Shown in pieces: positions 17,184 through 25,866 of a stretch of DNA of 47,273 nt; the stretch's first letter is position 1; each line of letters opens with the position of its first letter. A program made the translations under genes and the position numbers. The DNA is from Coxiellaceae bacterium (lineage in GTDB: Bacteria > Pseudomonadota > Gammaproteobacteria > Coxiellales > Coxiellaceae), in contig JARGNX010000011.1 in the NCBI GenBank assembly GCA_029210045.1, forward strand, positions 1 to 47,273, written 5' to 3'. The notes beneath the pieces were generated by a model. That model ran no database searches and had not been told where the DNA came from. It was given only the letters and a program-made list of their open reading frames with translations.

Positions 17184-18581
17184 TCACTTTTGTTTTTGGT
17201 CCTGGCGAACTCGCACAAGGTGGTACGCATAAAATAATACAACAGGGCATACCATCACGATCAAACCAAACGTAAACATCACGCGGTAGTGATGCCCACC
17301 ACCCACATCAATGCCATCCGGCGGGAAGAATCCAACATATAAAGCCAAAGCACAGCCCAACATACCTAATACGCTAACGAAATAAAAACACAATCGCTTA
17401 CCTGGTAAATGAAAGGCTCCCTCAACACGGGGGAAACGTTTTTTTAATACGATTGCCGCAATAAACATAAGCAGGTACATCAGCAAATACAGCTCGGTAC
17501 TTAAATCCGTTAAAAACCAATAGGAGCCATTAACACTTGGCACAAACAAAAACACCATACAAATACAGCTCACCAGTATCGCTTGCAGCAATAATACTGC
17601 AACTGCAACATCGTGCTTATTACGATACTGCAAAAAATGCGGTAAAAAATGGTGGTCGGCTGCTTGCAGCAAACCACGAGCTGGTGAAATAATCCAGTTG
17701 ATCATGCCACCGAAACTACCCACCAAAATCATAATGGCAATAATCGGCACAAACCATTGCATATGATACGAATGGAAGAAGCTATTAAACACTTCCATAA
17801 CACCGGTCACCAGACTAATCTTGTCGTGCGGCAACACCATAGCAATCGACAACGAACCTAAAATCATCGTCACCAAAATAATCGCTACTGAGCACATCAA
17901 AGCTTTGGGGAAATTACGCGAAGGGTTTTTAACATGACTGACATGCACCGTCGCTAACTCCATCCCTAAGTAAGAAGCAACGATAGCCGTTAATGAAATC
18001 CAATTTTTCGGGTGCGCCAAACTCGGAAATACATTACTTGCGGTTAAATGAATTTGCATCGGTTTGCCCGAAATAATCCAAATCACCGATAGAATAACAA
18101 TCAAGATCATCGGTATAACCATACCGATCACCGTACACGCCGCAGCAAATCGCGCTGAGGTGCGCAGACCTCGTAAATTCAGCAAGGTCAAAGCCCAAAA
18201 CACAACCAAGATAACCGTGATTAAATAATATTTATTTTGCGCCCAAGCAGGATGAATAATATATGCCAAGATGCCAGCGATAAACGACAGCATGGTTGGA
18301 TACCACACCATGGTATTAATCCATTGCAGCCAAATAGCTAAAAAGCCAATCTTTTCACCTAGCGCTTTGGTTACCCAAAAATACACCCCCCCTTTATGAG
18401 TCCATTTGGAGGATAGCTCTGCGGAAATTAATGCAACTGGTAGCAAAAATAAAATAGCTGCCAGAATAAAGAAGAAAATAAGCGTACTGCCAAATAACGC
18501 AGTGGCCGGCAGATTTCGAATACTATCAATCGCGCCAGTGATTAGCATCATTAAACTAAAGAGGGATAGCATTTGCGTCAT
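17184..18581 (-). CDS. APC-superfamily amino acid permease/antiporter
   Basis: 465 residues, about twelve membrane segments. The N-terminus and the run AELSSKWTHKGGVYFWVTKALGEKIGFLAIW are typical of the glutamate/GABA antiporter branch (GadC/YjeM-like) of the APC superfamily. It probably exchanges or imports an amino acid across the inner membrane; substrate cannot be set from sequence. The start overlaps the end of deoC by four bases, so the two are translationally coupled with hda and the DUF2066 gene upstream. Confidence 0.85.
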   Translation of the reverse strand: MTQMLSLFSLMMLITGAIDSIRNLPATALFGSTLIFFFILAAILFLLPVALISAELSSKWTHKGGVYFWVTKALGEKIGFLAIWLQWINTMVWYPTMLSFIAGILAYIIHPAWAQNKYYLITVILVVFWALTLLNLRGLRTSARFAAACTVIGMVIPMILIVILSVIWIISGKPMQIHLTASNVFPSLAHPKNWISLTAIVASYLGMELATVHVSHVKNPSRNFPKALMCSVAIILVTMILGSLSIAMVLPHDKISLVTGVMEVFNSFFHSYHMQWFVPIIAIMILVGSFGGMINWIISPARGLLQAADHHFLPHFLQYRNKHDVAVAVLLLQAILVSCICMVFLFVPSVNGSYWFLTDLSTELYLLMYLLMFIAAIVLKKRFPRVEGAFHLPGKRLCFYFVSVLGMLGCALALYVGFFPPDGIDVGGGHHYRVMFTFGLIVMVCPVVLFYAYHLVRVRQDQKQK

Positions 18582-19306
18582 AAAGGTTGCTCAACTTGTC
18601 GGGTAATATCTTGTAATAACTGACTCGCGCCAATACGAAAGTGCGCCGGCTGTAACACATCGGGCCCAAGGTAGCGCTCAATCAACTGCACATATTCATA
18701 AGCAGATACTACAGTACGAATACCACCGGATAATTTAAGCCCAGTTTTTGCACCGCTGGCTTGCAATACAGTTAGCATGGTTTCAACTGCTGACAACGTG
18801 GCTCCCACCGAAGCTTTACCCGTCGAGGTCTTTACAAAATCTGCACCGCTATCCACAACGAGCTGTGTTGCTTGCTGAATCAACTCCTTCGACTGCAATG
18901 CACCTGACTCAATAATAACTTTTAATATATGTTTGCCGCAGACTTGGCGACAACGTTGCAAAATCATTTCAACCCGTGCTTCACCGCCTTGCGCCAGTAA
19001 ATCATAAGGCATGACAACATCAAGTTCATCGGCGCCCTGCTCAATCGCTTGCTCAATCGCCTGTTGTATTTCATCAATCGATAACGCTGGCTTGGGAAAA
19101 TTAATCACCGTCGCAACGCGAATAGATGAAGCCTGCAATGCTTCTTTCGCTATTTCAATCCACTGCGGGAAAATACACACAGCAGCCACGTCGCCATATG
19201 TTGTCTGTGCCTGTTCACACAGCACCATCACATCAGCAGATGTGCATGCAGATGACAACAAGGTTAGGTCTAAGCAAGGCACTAATTGTTTAGCAAACTC
19301 ACGCAA
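18578..19306 (-). CDS. deoC: Deoxyribose-phosphate aldolase
   Basis: 242 residues. Class I aldolase splitting 2-deoxyribose-5-phosphate to glyceraldehyde-3-phosphate and acetaldehyde in deoxynucleoside catabolism. The Schiff-base Lys is in FVKTSTGK, with LDVVMPYD, KVIIESGAL and LKLSGGIRT around the barrel. It overlaps hda by eight bases and the permease by four. Together with the nucleoside hydrolase further right, it hints at scavenging of nucleosides. Confidence 0.93.
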   Translation of the reverse strand: MREFAKQLVPCLDLTLLSSACTSADVMVLCEQAQTTYGDVAAVCIFPQWIEIAKEALQASSIRVATVINFPKPALSIDEIQQAIEQAIEQGADELDVVMPYDLLAQGGEARVEMILQRCRQVCGKHILKVIIESGALQSKELIQQATQLVVDSGADFVKTSTGKASVGATLSAVETMLTVLQASGAKTGLKLSGGIRTVVSAYEYVQLIERYLGPDVLQPAHFRIGASQLLQDITRQVEQPL

Positions 19307-20009
19307 CCACGCTCTCCTTATCGCTTAACACTTGCCGTACAAAGGGCAATGTCAGCTTGCGTTGGGCTGCAATCGAAGCCACATCAAGGCGCTCTAGTAA
19401 CTGGAATAAAGCACTCATGTCGCGCTGATAATGATTCAGCAAAAATTGTCCAACACCGGGCGACAATTCCAAGCCACGGTTTTTAGCACGTAAACTTACG
19501 GCTGCAATTTTTTGCTTATCCGATAAGGGCTGCAAATGAAATACCAAGCCATGGCTTAACCGCGATTGTAAGTCAGCCAACATCCATGGCAATGCACGTG
19601 GCGCACCTCGTGCTGCAAACGCTAATTGCGTATCAAACTGCTTTGCGCGATTATAAAAGTGAAACAACGCTTCCTGCCAATTCATATTATTCGCAATGGC
19701 ATCGATATCGTCTAACACCACCAAATCAAATTGTTCCATACCATCAAAAATTTCAGGTGATAACTGCGCAAAGTCACTTAATGATAGATACATCGCCGTA
19801 CCATTATTCTTTTGCATATAGTGACAAGTCGCCTGCAGTAGATGGCTATGGCCACTGCCACTAGCACCCCACACGTAAATCGCTTGATCTGAACGTGTCT
19901 CAACCAAATGCCGCAGCGCACTTACAACGGCAGCATTATCACCAATATAAAAATTTTGAAACGTAGCATCATCATCCAATGAAACATTCAGCGGCAACTG
20001 CATTACCAT
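19299..20009 (-). CDS. hda: Hda-like regulator of DnaA
   Basis: 236 residues, DnaA-related AAA+ protein without the DNA-binding domain. QLPLNVSLDDDATFQNFYIGDN starts it; the P-loop is modified (VWGASGSGHSHLLQ) and Walker B reads LVVLDDIDAI, as in Hda. Hda with the sliding clamp stimulates ATP hydrolysis by DnaA to prevent re-initiation. The start overlaps the stop of the DUF2066 gene; a second Met two codons later is also possible. Confidence 0.9.
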   Translation of the reverse strand: MVMQLPLNVSLDDDATFQNFYIGDNAAVVSALRHLVETRSDQAIYVWGASGSGHSHLLQATCHYMQKNNGTAMYLSLSDFAQLSPEIFDGMEQFDLVVLDDIDAIANNMNWQEALFHFYNRAKQFDTQLAFAARGAPRALPWMLADLQSRLSHGLVFHLQPLSDKQKIAAVSLRAKNRGLELSPGVGQFLLNHYQRDMSALFQLLERLDVASIAAQRKLTLPFVRQVLSDKESVVA

Positions 20010-21097
20010 TACCCCACACCTCCAATCCAGTGATAAGCCAAAGTTGGATTATCTGCTTGTTGTAACCATTCCGTTTGATCAGCACCTAAACGCTGGCCAT
20101 TCCGAATCACCCGTTTAAGTTGATTTAACTGCCCCTGATAATCCAAACGAATCACCATTTGTGACGGATCCACTGTTTCAACCGTCACTTTTGACACAGG
20201 CTTCAAACTCTGTAAATAATCCTGCACCATGGCATATTGACCAAGATCAGCGATACCCGTAATTCGCAATAGCACCGATGATTGATTTTGATCAGGGGAA
20301 GCCATCGCTAATTGGCTAATCATCGTGCCAGCTAAATTATTCACCGCCGCCACAACCAATTGATCAATCGACTCAGCCTCGTCTTGCCAACGAATTGGTG
20401 CACCATCTAATATATACACCCAATCTGCTTGCCATTGGCCTCCTATCTCTTTTACCTTACCAGATAAAATTGAACTCACACTGTAACGCTTCGATGCAGC
20501 TTGCACTTGACCTACATTTAATAACTGGTCTGTCGTACCGGTACTAAAATAATTTTGATCGGCTAAGTCCATCATCGGAAAAATAACACTCAAACCGCGT
20601 GCTGTCGCATCACGCACCAACGCTTGCGCCACCGGTTGCTCACTAGCCTCACCCGCCGAAACCATTGCATCACTTTTTGAGTTTTGCACATCCAGCCACA
20701 CCAGTGTCGCAGGGCGATCCGAATTCCACACTGACTGACCCGCTGAGCGCAATAAACGTTTAATCGCACGCTCATTAAACGCCACCTTTAACTGCAACGG
20801 CGGTATGCCATTCTCATTGCTGTCATTGGTTTGATAACTGTAAGCGGATACCACCTCATTGATATGAGGCAATTCATTCTGCACTTGTGGCAATGTCATC
20901 ACCGCGGTATTACCGCTGACCTTAACCAATACTTGCGCCAATGCATCCATCAACGATTGATGCAACGCTTTAGGCGTATAGTTTTCAACCGCCACTTTTG
21001 TGGTCATAAAATCCGATTTGGCTAAAACTGTTGTTGATATTGCACAACAAATGATAAGCATTAGCGCAATAGCAATAGCTTTTAAACGATCTAACAT
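20009..21097 (-). CDS. DUF2066 exported protein
   Basis: 362 residues with a signal peptide (MLDRLKAIAIALMLIICCAI, cleavage near VLA/KS). The segment ALAQVLVKVSGNTAVM is typical of DUF2066, a family often found just before hda in gammaproteobacteria. Function unknown; probably periplasmic. It heads the DUF2066-hda-deoC-permease run, whose members overlap by one to eight bases. Confidence 0.82.
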   Translation of the reverse strand: MLDRLKAIAIALMLIICCAISTTVLAKSDFMTTKVAVENYTPKALHQSLMDALAQVLVKVSGNTAVMTLPQVQNELPHINEVVSAYSYQTNDSNENGIPPLQLKVAFNERAIKRLLRSAGQSVWNSDRPATLVWLDVQNSKSDAMVSAGEASEQPVAQALVRDATARGLSVIFPMMDLADQNYFSTGTTDQLLNVGQVQAASKRYSVSSILSGKVKEIGGQWQADWVYILDGAPIRWQDEAESIDQLVVAAVNNLAGTMISQLAMASPDQNQSSVLLRITGIADLGQYAMVQDYLQSLKPVSKVTVETVDPSQMVIRLDYQGQLNQLKRVIRNGQRLGADQTEWLQQADNPTLAYHWIGGVG

Positions 21098-21142
21098 AGA
21101 ATTCCAAAATATGCATACAATCCAGGGCGCTATTATACACCA

Positions 21143-21991
21143 CTAACCGATTTCAAAGGTAGTCACCCCGTACACCCGCGCAAGATCTAATTCAGGTTGT
21201 TCACCTGTATACATCCTAGCGGTTTCGAACACTAAATTCATGTAATGTTTTTTTACTAACTGCAATGCCGCTGCATTGGTGTCCGGCACGTCCAATACCA
21301 CCGGCCCTTGATCAACTTGTGAGCAAAGCGTTTGAAATAAAGCATCCGCCACGTCAAAATTATCCGCAAACAATGGGCCAATCTTATAGCCCGAGACACA
21401 ACGACGCATGACCGCATACCCTTTGAGCTCACCATTTTCTTGCCAAGCCACCGCATGGCTATCCGGTTGCGTACACCACGCGCGCAAAAATGCTTCTCGC
21501 GGCGCCGCAAAACAATGACGATCATAAGCCAATACTTGCTCAAACGGCACTTGCGCCAAATCCACCACACGGCTATCGGGGCGGATATCATCTATCGCTT
21601 GCTCTAATTGATAACGCTGATTGGTATAACTAAATGTAAATCCAATCTTGGCATAGGTACCTACATTTTCTAACACACCATCTAGTCCACGATTACACCC
21701 TTCGGTATATTCCAAGCGCGCTTGCGTCAGCGCCATACCATAACCCTGACCGCGATATGACTCATCCACAATATACAAACCAAAAAAGGCAAAGTCAGCA
21801 CTGTATTTCACGGCAGCACCTACCGCGACTATTTTGTCATCGATTTTGCCACAAAAAAATCCATTCGGGTCTGCTTGGTAAAAAGTCTCTGCATCGTGTA
21901 ACCCAGGATTCCATCCTTCATTATTCGCCCAATCGATTGCAGTGTGCACTTCAGCAGCTGACATATTACTAATCGTATAATTTGAATTCAT
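21143..21991 (-). CDS. GNAT N-acetyltransferase with C-terminal acetyltransferase-like domain
   Basis: About 282 residues. The N-terminal GNAT domain has the acetyl-CoA loop VDESYRGQGYGMAL (R-G-x-G-x-G/A). The C-terminal half (about 150-280) resembles the PF18014-type second domain seen in YitH-like enzymes. The chosen ATG has GAGGG six bases upstream. Substrate unknown. Divergent from the precursor peptide gene at 22084. Confidence 0.82.
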   Translation of the reverse strand: MNSNYTISNMSAAEVHTAIDWANNEGWNPGLHDAETFYQADPNGFFCGKIDDKIVAVGAAVKYSADFAFFGLYIVDESYRGQGYGMALTQARLEYTEGCNRGLDGVLENVGTYAKIGFTFSYTNQRYQLEQAIDDIRPDSRVVDLAQVPFEQVLAYDRHCFAAPREAFLRAWCTQPDSHAVAWQENGELKGYAVMRRCVSGYKIGPLFADNFDVADALFQTLCSQVDQGPVVLDVPDTNAAALQLVKKHYMNLVFETARMYTGEQPELDLARVYGVTTFEIG

Positions 21992-22062
21992 CATCAACCC
22001 TCATTGCGCATTATTGTTTTGCTGTTCTATTTTTATACCCGGCATCGTGGCCCCTGATGCTT

Positions 22063-22076
22063 ATATGCTAGCATAT
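22063..22076. promoter_or_regulatory. 14-base perfect palindrome before precursor 1
   Basis: ATATGCTAGCATAT lies eight bases before the start codon of the first precursor gene. It covers the place where a ribosome site would be. No convincing promoter hexamers were found, so an operator or RNA-level control is only suggested. Confidence 0.35.
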
Positions 22077-22083
22077 TGCCACT

Positions 22084-22218
22084 ATGAGACATAACACAGA
22101 TCGCCATTGGACAGCCCCCACTTTCACGCTGATCGAAAGCAGTATTACCATGAGCCCAATTGAAGGTGAAGGCGTTGAATGCGGCACAGCAGGTGGATTA
22201 ATTGAACGCACGCAATAA
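22084..22218 (+). CDS. Putative lasso-type RiPP precursor peptide 1
   Basis: 44 residues. The leader holds W9-T-A-P12 and T22; the following residues would be the core, S24 to Q44. If T22 is core position -2, as lasso peptidases require, Ser24 is core residue 1 and Glu32 is core residue 9, the usual ring-closing acidic position. The second small gene at 39254-39409 aligns without gaps (W to P 3, W to T 13, W to E 23). No ribosome site is obvious before the ATG. The stop overlaps the start of the downstream secreted protein by 17 bases, which favours real translation. The biosynthetic operon lies 5 kb away. Final structure unknown because no cyclase gene is in the window. Confidence 0.7.
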   Translation: MRHNTDRHWTAPTFTLIESSITMSPIEGEGVECGTAGGLIERTQ

Positions 22219-22669
22219 AATATACATCACACTGTTACTCAGCGTGACACTTCATCACGCAACATTAGCCACCGACAATAAAAAAACCTTAATTCCGATT
22301 CTAGGGCCAGTATATGGCTCAGCAGGTAAGTTGGTTATTAATCGCGGCGACAACGCAGAAGAAATGACAGAAATCGATGTGAAGTACTACACCGATATCG
22401 GCTGCCACACTTACCAAGGTTTCTCATACCAAACAGAAGAAGCTTATAGCGTACCAGTTGGCGAATCACATTATGTCATTAACTCCGCTACGGTTTACAG
22501 CAAGCATGGTCCGTTTCAGATTGATGCTGTGCGCTGCATTCAATTAACTGTCACCTCAATTCCCGATAACCCTGGTGGCGACCACCCCGGAAAATGGGAC
22601 GTGGATTGCTCAACTGCACCGGATTGCGTTAACAGCTCACTGCAGACTCGCACGTTTACTTATAGTTAG
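22202..22669 (+). CDS. Small secreted protein coupled to precursor 1
   Basis: 155 residues from TTG at 22202, which has AGGTGG six bases upstream inside the precursor gene. A signal peptide runs to about TLA at residue 23. No family recognised. It resembles the secreted protein at 38657-39148: a V-x-V-G-E-S-x-x-x-I-N-S-A-x-x-Y stretch here against V-x-P-G-N-S-x-x-I-N-G-S-A-L-Y there, each followed by a conserved Cys about 17 to 18 residues later and with another Cys upstream. Both follow a precursor gene on the same strand. It could be a binding partner, receptor or immunity factor; this is inference. Confidence 0.75.
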   Translation: MNARNKIYITLLLSVTLHHATLATDNKKTLIPILGPVYGSAGKLVINRGDNAEEMTEIDVKYYTDIGCHTYQGFSYQTEEAYSVPVGESHYVINSATVYSKHGPFQIDAVRCIQLTVTSIPDNPGGDHPGKWDVDCSTAPDCVNSSLQTRTFTYS

Positions 22670-22689
22670 TGTCTGATATAGTGGCGCCC

Positions 22690-23775
22690 ATGAGACATAT
22701 TCTTCACATTTTATTATTACTCGTTGGCCTCTGTTGCATAGTGACCGGTTTTGCAAAACCACTACACTATATTATAGATACCGACATGGGCTTTGATGAC
22801 TGGCTGGCTGTAGAGTACTTACTAGAGCAACCGGTTGATGTTGCTGCAATCACAGTCGACTGCCAAGGGTTAAGCTATTGCCCACAAGGCGGCATAAACG
22901 CCGCCAAATTAACACGATTAGCTCATCGTCCTGTGCCTATAGCCATGGGCAACACCCGGCCCACTTCTGCATTTGATTTCCCTAAACCATTACGCGAATT
23001 CAGCTCCGCCATGGACGTTCCCGGTTTTCGACACTTACCCGCCTATCATTTTAATCCTCAGTTAAAAGCATCTCAGCTGATAGCGAACATCATTATTAAT
23101 GCCGCTAAAAAACAACAACAAGTTGTCATTATTTCTATAGGTACAGCTACTAATCTGGCTGATGCATGGCAGGTTGCCGTATCACGCCATCAACAATCAT
23201 TATTTCGCCAAGGTCTTGCCATGGTCTATAAGGGTGGCGGCGCATTCGGACAAGTAAAGCATCATAAAATCACTAATCAAAAAATTCACGGCAACCTTTC
23301 AATACCGATGATTTATCAATCTAACAACCATACAGGCGAATGGAACCTATACGCCAATGCCCCAGCCATGCAAATGCTATTGGATGCTCGGTTACCCATC
23401 ACCTTTATTCCTAATAATGCTACCGATCAAGTCAATATGACCGAAAAATCATATCATCAATTATTCGACAACAGCGCGCCTCACAGCCCTCGACGCTTTG
23501 CAGCTAATGCCATGCTCTCTGTTATTACACTGCAAGGCGGCTGGAATAAAATTGCCAATAACTTAGATTTTTGGGATACATCGGTGACATTAGCAAGCTT
23601 AGATCCAACACTAGTAGCTCAACAAATCAGCGACGTGCCGATTAAAATAATTGAAGAACCGGGCAATCATTACAGTGCAACTTGGGTAAGAAAAAACTCA
23701 TCCAGCCATGTTAATGTTTATTATCGGCTTCACGTCAAAAAATTCTATCATCAACTGCTCAGTCACTTACACTAA
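22690..23775 (+). CDS. Secreted inosine-uridine-type nucleoside hydrolase
   Basis: About 361 residues from ATG at 22690, with a signal peptide (HILHILLLLVGLCCIVTGFA). The calcium-binding signature DTDMGFDDWLA is that of nucleoside hydrolases, which split ribonucleosides to base and ribose. Most relatives are cytosolic; this one should be exported. A GTG at 22669 would add seven residues and touch the stop of the preceding gene. Being directly after the precursor and secreted protein, it may be part of the same transcript. Whether it acts on nucleosides for nutrition or on a nucleotide-modified product is open. Confidence 0.85.
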   Translation: MRHILHILLLLVGLCCIVTGFAKPLHYIIDTDMGFDDWLAVEYLLEQPVDVAAITVDCQGLSYCPQGGINAAKLTRLAHRPVPIAMGNTRPTSAFDFPKPLREFSSAMDVPGFRHLPAYHFNPQLKASQLIANIIINAAKKQQQVVIISIGTATNLADAWQVAVSRHQQSLFRQGLAMVYKGGGAFGQVKHHKITNQKIHGNLSIPMIYQSNNHTGEWNLYANAPAMQMLLDARLPITFIPNNATDQVNMTEKSYHQLFDNSAPHSPRRFAANAMLSVITLQGGWNKIANNLDFWDTSVTLASLDPTLVAQQISDVPIKIIEEPGNHYSATWVRKNSSSHVNVYYRLHVKKFYHQLLSHLH

Positions 23776-23806
23776 GCCCCAAGGAAGGCGGCTTACTCAA
23801 CAACTT

Positions 23807-24649
23807 TTAAGGTAAATAATTATATTCCGCCATCACATCGTGATGCTTTTCTACAATATTATCGATTTGCTTGGTCGTTAAACGCTGTTGCCAGTCACCC
23901 GATTGACCATTACGAAAAAATGCTTTGCTGCCCTTAGGTTTCTCTGAGAATCCTTTAGCCTGCTCTTGTTTTTTTAATTCATCAAAACGCGCATGATGTA
24001 GCGCTTTTTTAATTTGCTCTTGGCTGTATTCTAATTGCAAAAAATTCACCGCTTGCGTAAACCAATGCGGGCTATCCGCCAACATATCTTCATAACGCAT
24101 CACTAAAGTAGGGCCATTTTGAAGTGTTGCCCAACTCGAGACATGATCTGACCAGGATTTTGTGTATTGAGCAAACTGTGAACCCGACTGCTTAGCTTTT
24201 TGTGCTATCCATTGATCTTTTGCGAGCGACTTAATCGACTTATCTATTTCATTGTCACAATGGTTGGCCCACGAAATACAAACATCTAAAGGATTACGCA
24301 CAAAGTATACCGTGCCTTTTGTAGCGCTCGGTGAGTGAATAGGTTGCTGCTGCTCATTGAACGTATACGCTTCATGGGTTTTTAAATAACAGGTTTCCGT
24401 TTGTTGTTCTGACAACACATCATAAAACGACGGCTGCATTAAACGGATTTCATCGGTAGTTAAATCGCGCGATGACCAACCCGCTGTTTGTAAATACAAA
24501 CCACGCGACGCGGCAATCGGTGTGCTGATTTCCAGTTTATTGATATCACATGGCTCGTCTTTATCGGCTAATAAATTAGCTAAAAAAATACGAAACCAGG
24601 TGTTACCGGATTTCGGATACGATGCTAACCAAACGATATTAGCTGACAA
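23807..24649 (-). CDS. Sulfotransferase
   Basis: 280 residues. The PAPS-binding loop is YPKSGNTWFR near the N-terminus, and the 3'-phosphate motif is FVRNPLDVCISWANH; a late segment KGSKAFFRNGQSGDWQQ matches the C-terminal GxxGxxK-type region. Family members move sulfate from PAPS to hydroxyl or amino groups. It overlaps the end of the HPr-kinase-like gene by 11 bases on the same strand, so both likely act in one pathway, here plausibly tailoring of the RiPP. Substrate is inferred from context only. Confidence 0.88.
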   Translation of the reverse strand: MSANIVWLASYPKSGNTWFRIFLANLLADKDEPCDINKLEISTPIAASRGLYLQTAGWSSRDLTTDEIRLMQPSFYDVLSEQQTETCYLKTHEAYTFNEQQQPIHSPSATKGTVYFVRNPLDVCISWANHCDNEIDKSIKSLAKDQWIAQKAKQSGSQFAQYTKSWSDHVSSWATLQNGPTLVMRYEDMLADSPHWFTQAVNFLQLEYSQEQIKKALHHARFDELKKQEQAKGFSEKPKGSKAFFRNGQSGDWQQRLTTKQIDNIVEKHHDVMAEYNYLP

Positions 24650-25718
24650 TTTTCACCTCCGCTTCGTCATTGCGAGCGTCAGCGCGGCAATCTACAGATT
24701 GCTTCGTCGCAAGCTCCTCGCAATGACGGGGGGCAACTGCCTTGTCATCCCGGGCCCCGACCCGGGATCCAGTATTATTGCCCCTGAATCCCGCATCAAG
24801 TGCGGGGTGACAACCACCAAACCCAATTCCCATTACATGCATAATTTCATCCAACATCTTTTGCTCAGGATACTCATCGCTTTTGTGCACTAAGCGCTGG
24901 CAATTAACTTGCTGCGCCATCTGTGTCAACTGCTGAAACTGTGTCTGCATTTTTTTCATGCCTTTAACCCATACACCGCCGTATAAATGATTTTGTAATA
25001 ACCGAAACGCTTCCAGCCCCTCCGCAATTTTTATTTCAGCGTCATTGACACGCGTCGATTGCAATACAAAGGCATGAGTTAATTGATACTGCTGCTGTGG
25101 GCACGGCGTCGTTGAATAATAATATTGCTTTAACTTAGGACGGACTGGCGCTAAATCAGCAATATTCAACTCAAGTTTCTTACAGACATCATGCCACAAG
25201 CGCACTACCGGCACGCCAGGATACACATGGACTCCCTGCTGATCTGCTTTAGCCACAATAGTGCCATCACTAATTACCGACAGCCCCGCTTGCTGACAAT
25301 GCCAACTAAACGTCGACTTGCTGCACGGCCCATTACCCAATAACGCAAAGGCATGTTGATCGTCATAAGCCACCACATTACCAAACAAAGGAATATAGTT
25401 ACGCTGTATTAATAGCGCCGCCAATGCTGGTCCTAATATAAAGCAGCTGATGTCATCATCACTGGCTGATTGCGCTTGTTGTATATATAAGGTGTCACCA
25501 TTCTTTACTGTGATACGACCGACAGAGGGCAAATACCAATCAAAAATACCTTGTTGCCACTGACAACCAACACCTTGGTGTTCTAATTTGGGGGTTACTT
25601 GATCAGCAGGTGCACGCTTGATATGCACATCAATGTGATCTGGCTTTACAATGGCAGGCATTGGTAATGCGATTTCACTGCTAAAAAACAGTCCGTGTAA
25701 GTGGTAGTAATAATCCAT
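24639..25718 (-). CDS. HPr-kinase-related protein 1 with variant P-loop
   Basis: About 359 residues from ATG at 25718. The N-terminus (YYYHLHGLFFSSEIALP) aligns with the second HPr-kinase-like protein (YQYTAYHLHIASEIELP). Proteins of this type accompany PqqD-like and lasso genes, where some phosphorylate the peptide. The P-loop reads LLGNGPCSKST, with Ser in place of the Gly before Lys, so catalysis may be altered. The last 60 or so residues, from GCHPALDAGF on, are translation of two dispersed palindromic repeats (24665-24728, 24743-24812); the original C-terminus was probably lost or extended by them. Confidence 0.78.
   Translation of the reverse strand: MDYYYHLHGLFFSSEIALPMPAIVKPDHIDVHIKRAPADQVTPKLEHQGVGCQWQQGIFDWYLPSVGRITVKNGDTLYIQQAQSASDDDISCFILGPALAALLIQRNYIPLFGNVVAYDDQHAFALLGNGPCSKSTFSWHCQQAGLSVISDGTIVAKADQQGVHVYPGVPVVRLWHDVCKKLELNIADLAPVRPKLKQYYYSTTPCPQQQYQLTHAFVLQSTRVNDAEIKIAEGLEAFRLLQNHLYGGVWVKGMKKMQTQFQQLTQMAQQVNCQRLVHKSDEYPEQKMLDEIMHVMGIGFGGCHPALDAGFRGNNTGSRVGARDDKAVAPRHCEELATKQSVDCRADARNDEAEVKIVS
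24665..24812. repeat. Two dispersed palindromic repeats inside the HPr-kinase-like gene
   Basis: Element A (24665-24728) begins CGTCATTGCGAG and ends CTCGCAATGACG. Element B (24743-24812) begins TGTCATCCCGG and ends GGGGTGACA. Both recur elsewhere in the window (30898-31076, 32282-32450, 37101-37137, 43731-43890). Here they are read in frame on the minus strand, giving the peptide CEELATKQS typical of such elements in other host-associated bacteria. Confidence 0.88.
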
Positions 25719-25790
25719 CGACGCAATATACCAAATCAACTACGTTATTGCGAGCCGCACAGTCAAGTGGCAACCTGAATATTTGCCTAT

Positions 25791-25850
25791 TTGACACGCA
25801 CATCGGATTGCATTACTATCAAATGAATGAAATAATCGTATTGCAATCCG
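25791..25850 (+). promoter_or_regulatory. Promoter with overlapping inverted repeat for ATPase gene
   Basis: TTGACA (25791-25796), 17 bases, then TACTAT (25814-25819) form a good sigma70 promoter. CGGATTGCATTAC (25804-25816) and GTATTGCAATCCG (25838-25850) are 13-base inverted arms with one mismatch; the left arm covers the spacer and the -10 box. This fits repression by a dimeric protein, perhaps the gene product. Confidence 0.65.
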
Positions 25851-25866
25851 ACTATTAGGTAACATC

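Noticed and set aside
22021..22080. Clear sigma70 promoter for precursor 1
   Set aside because: TTGTTT and TATACC occur but with a 14-base spacer; only the palindrome at 22063-22076 is reported.
25743..25777. Another CGTCATTGCGAG-type repeat before ATPase 1
   Set aside because: Only a short degenerate match (CGTTATTGCGAGCCGC) is present, without the right half.
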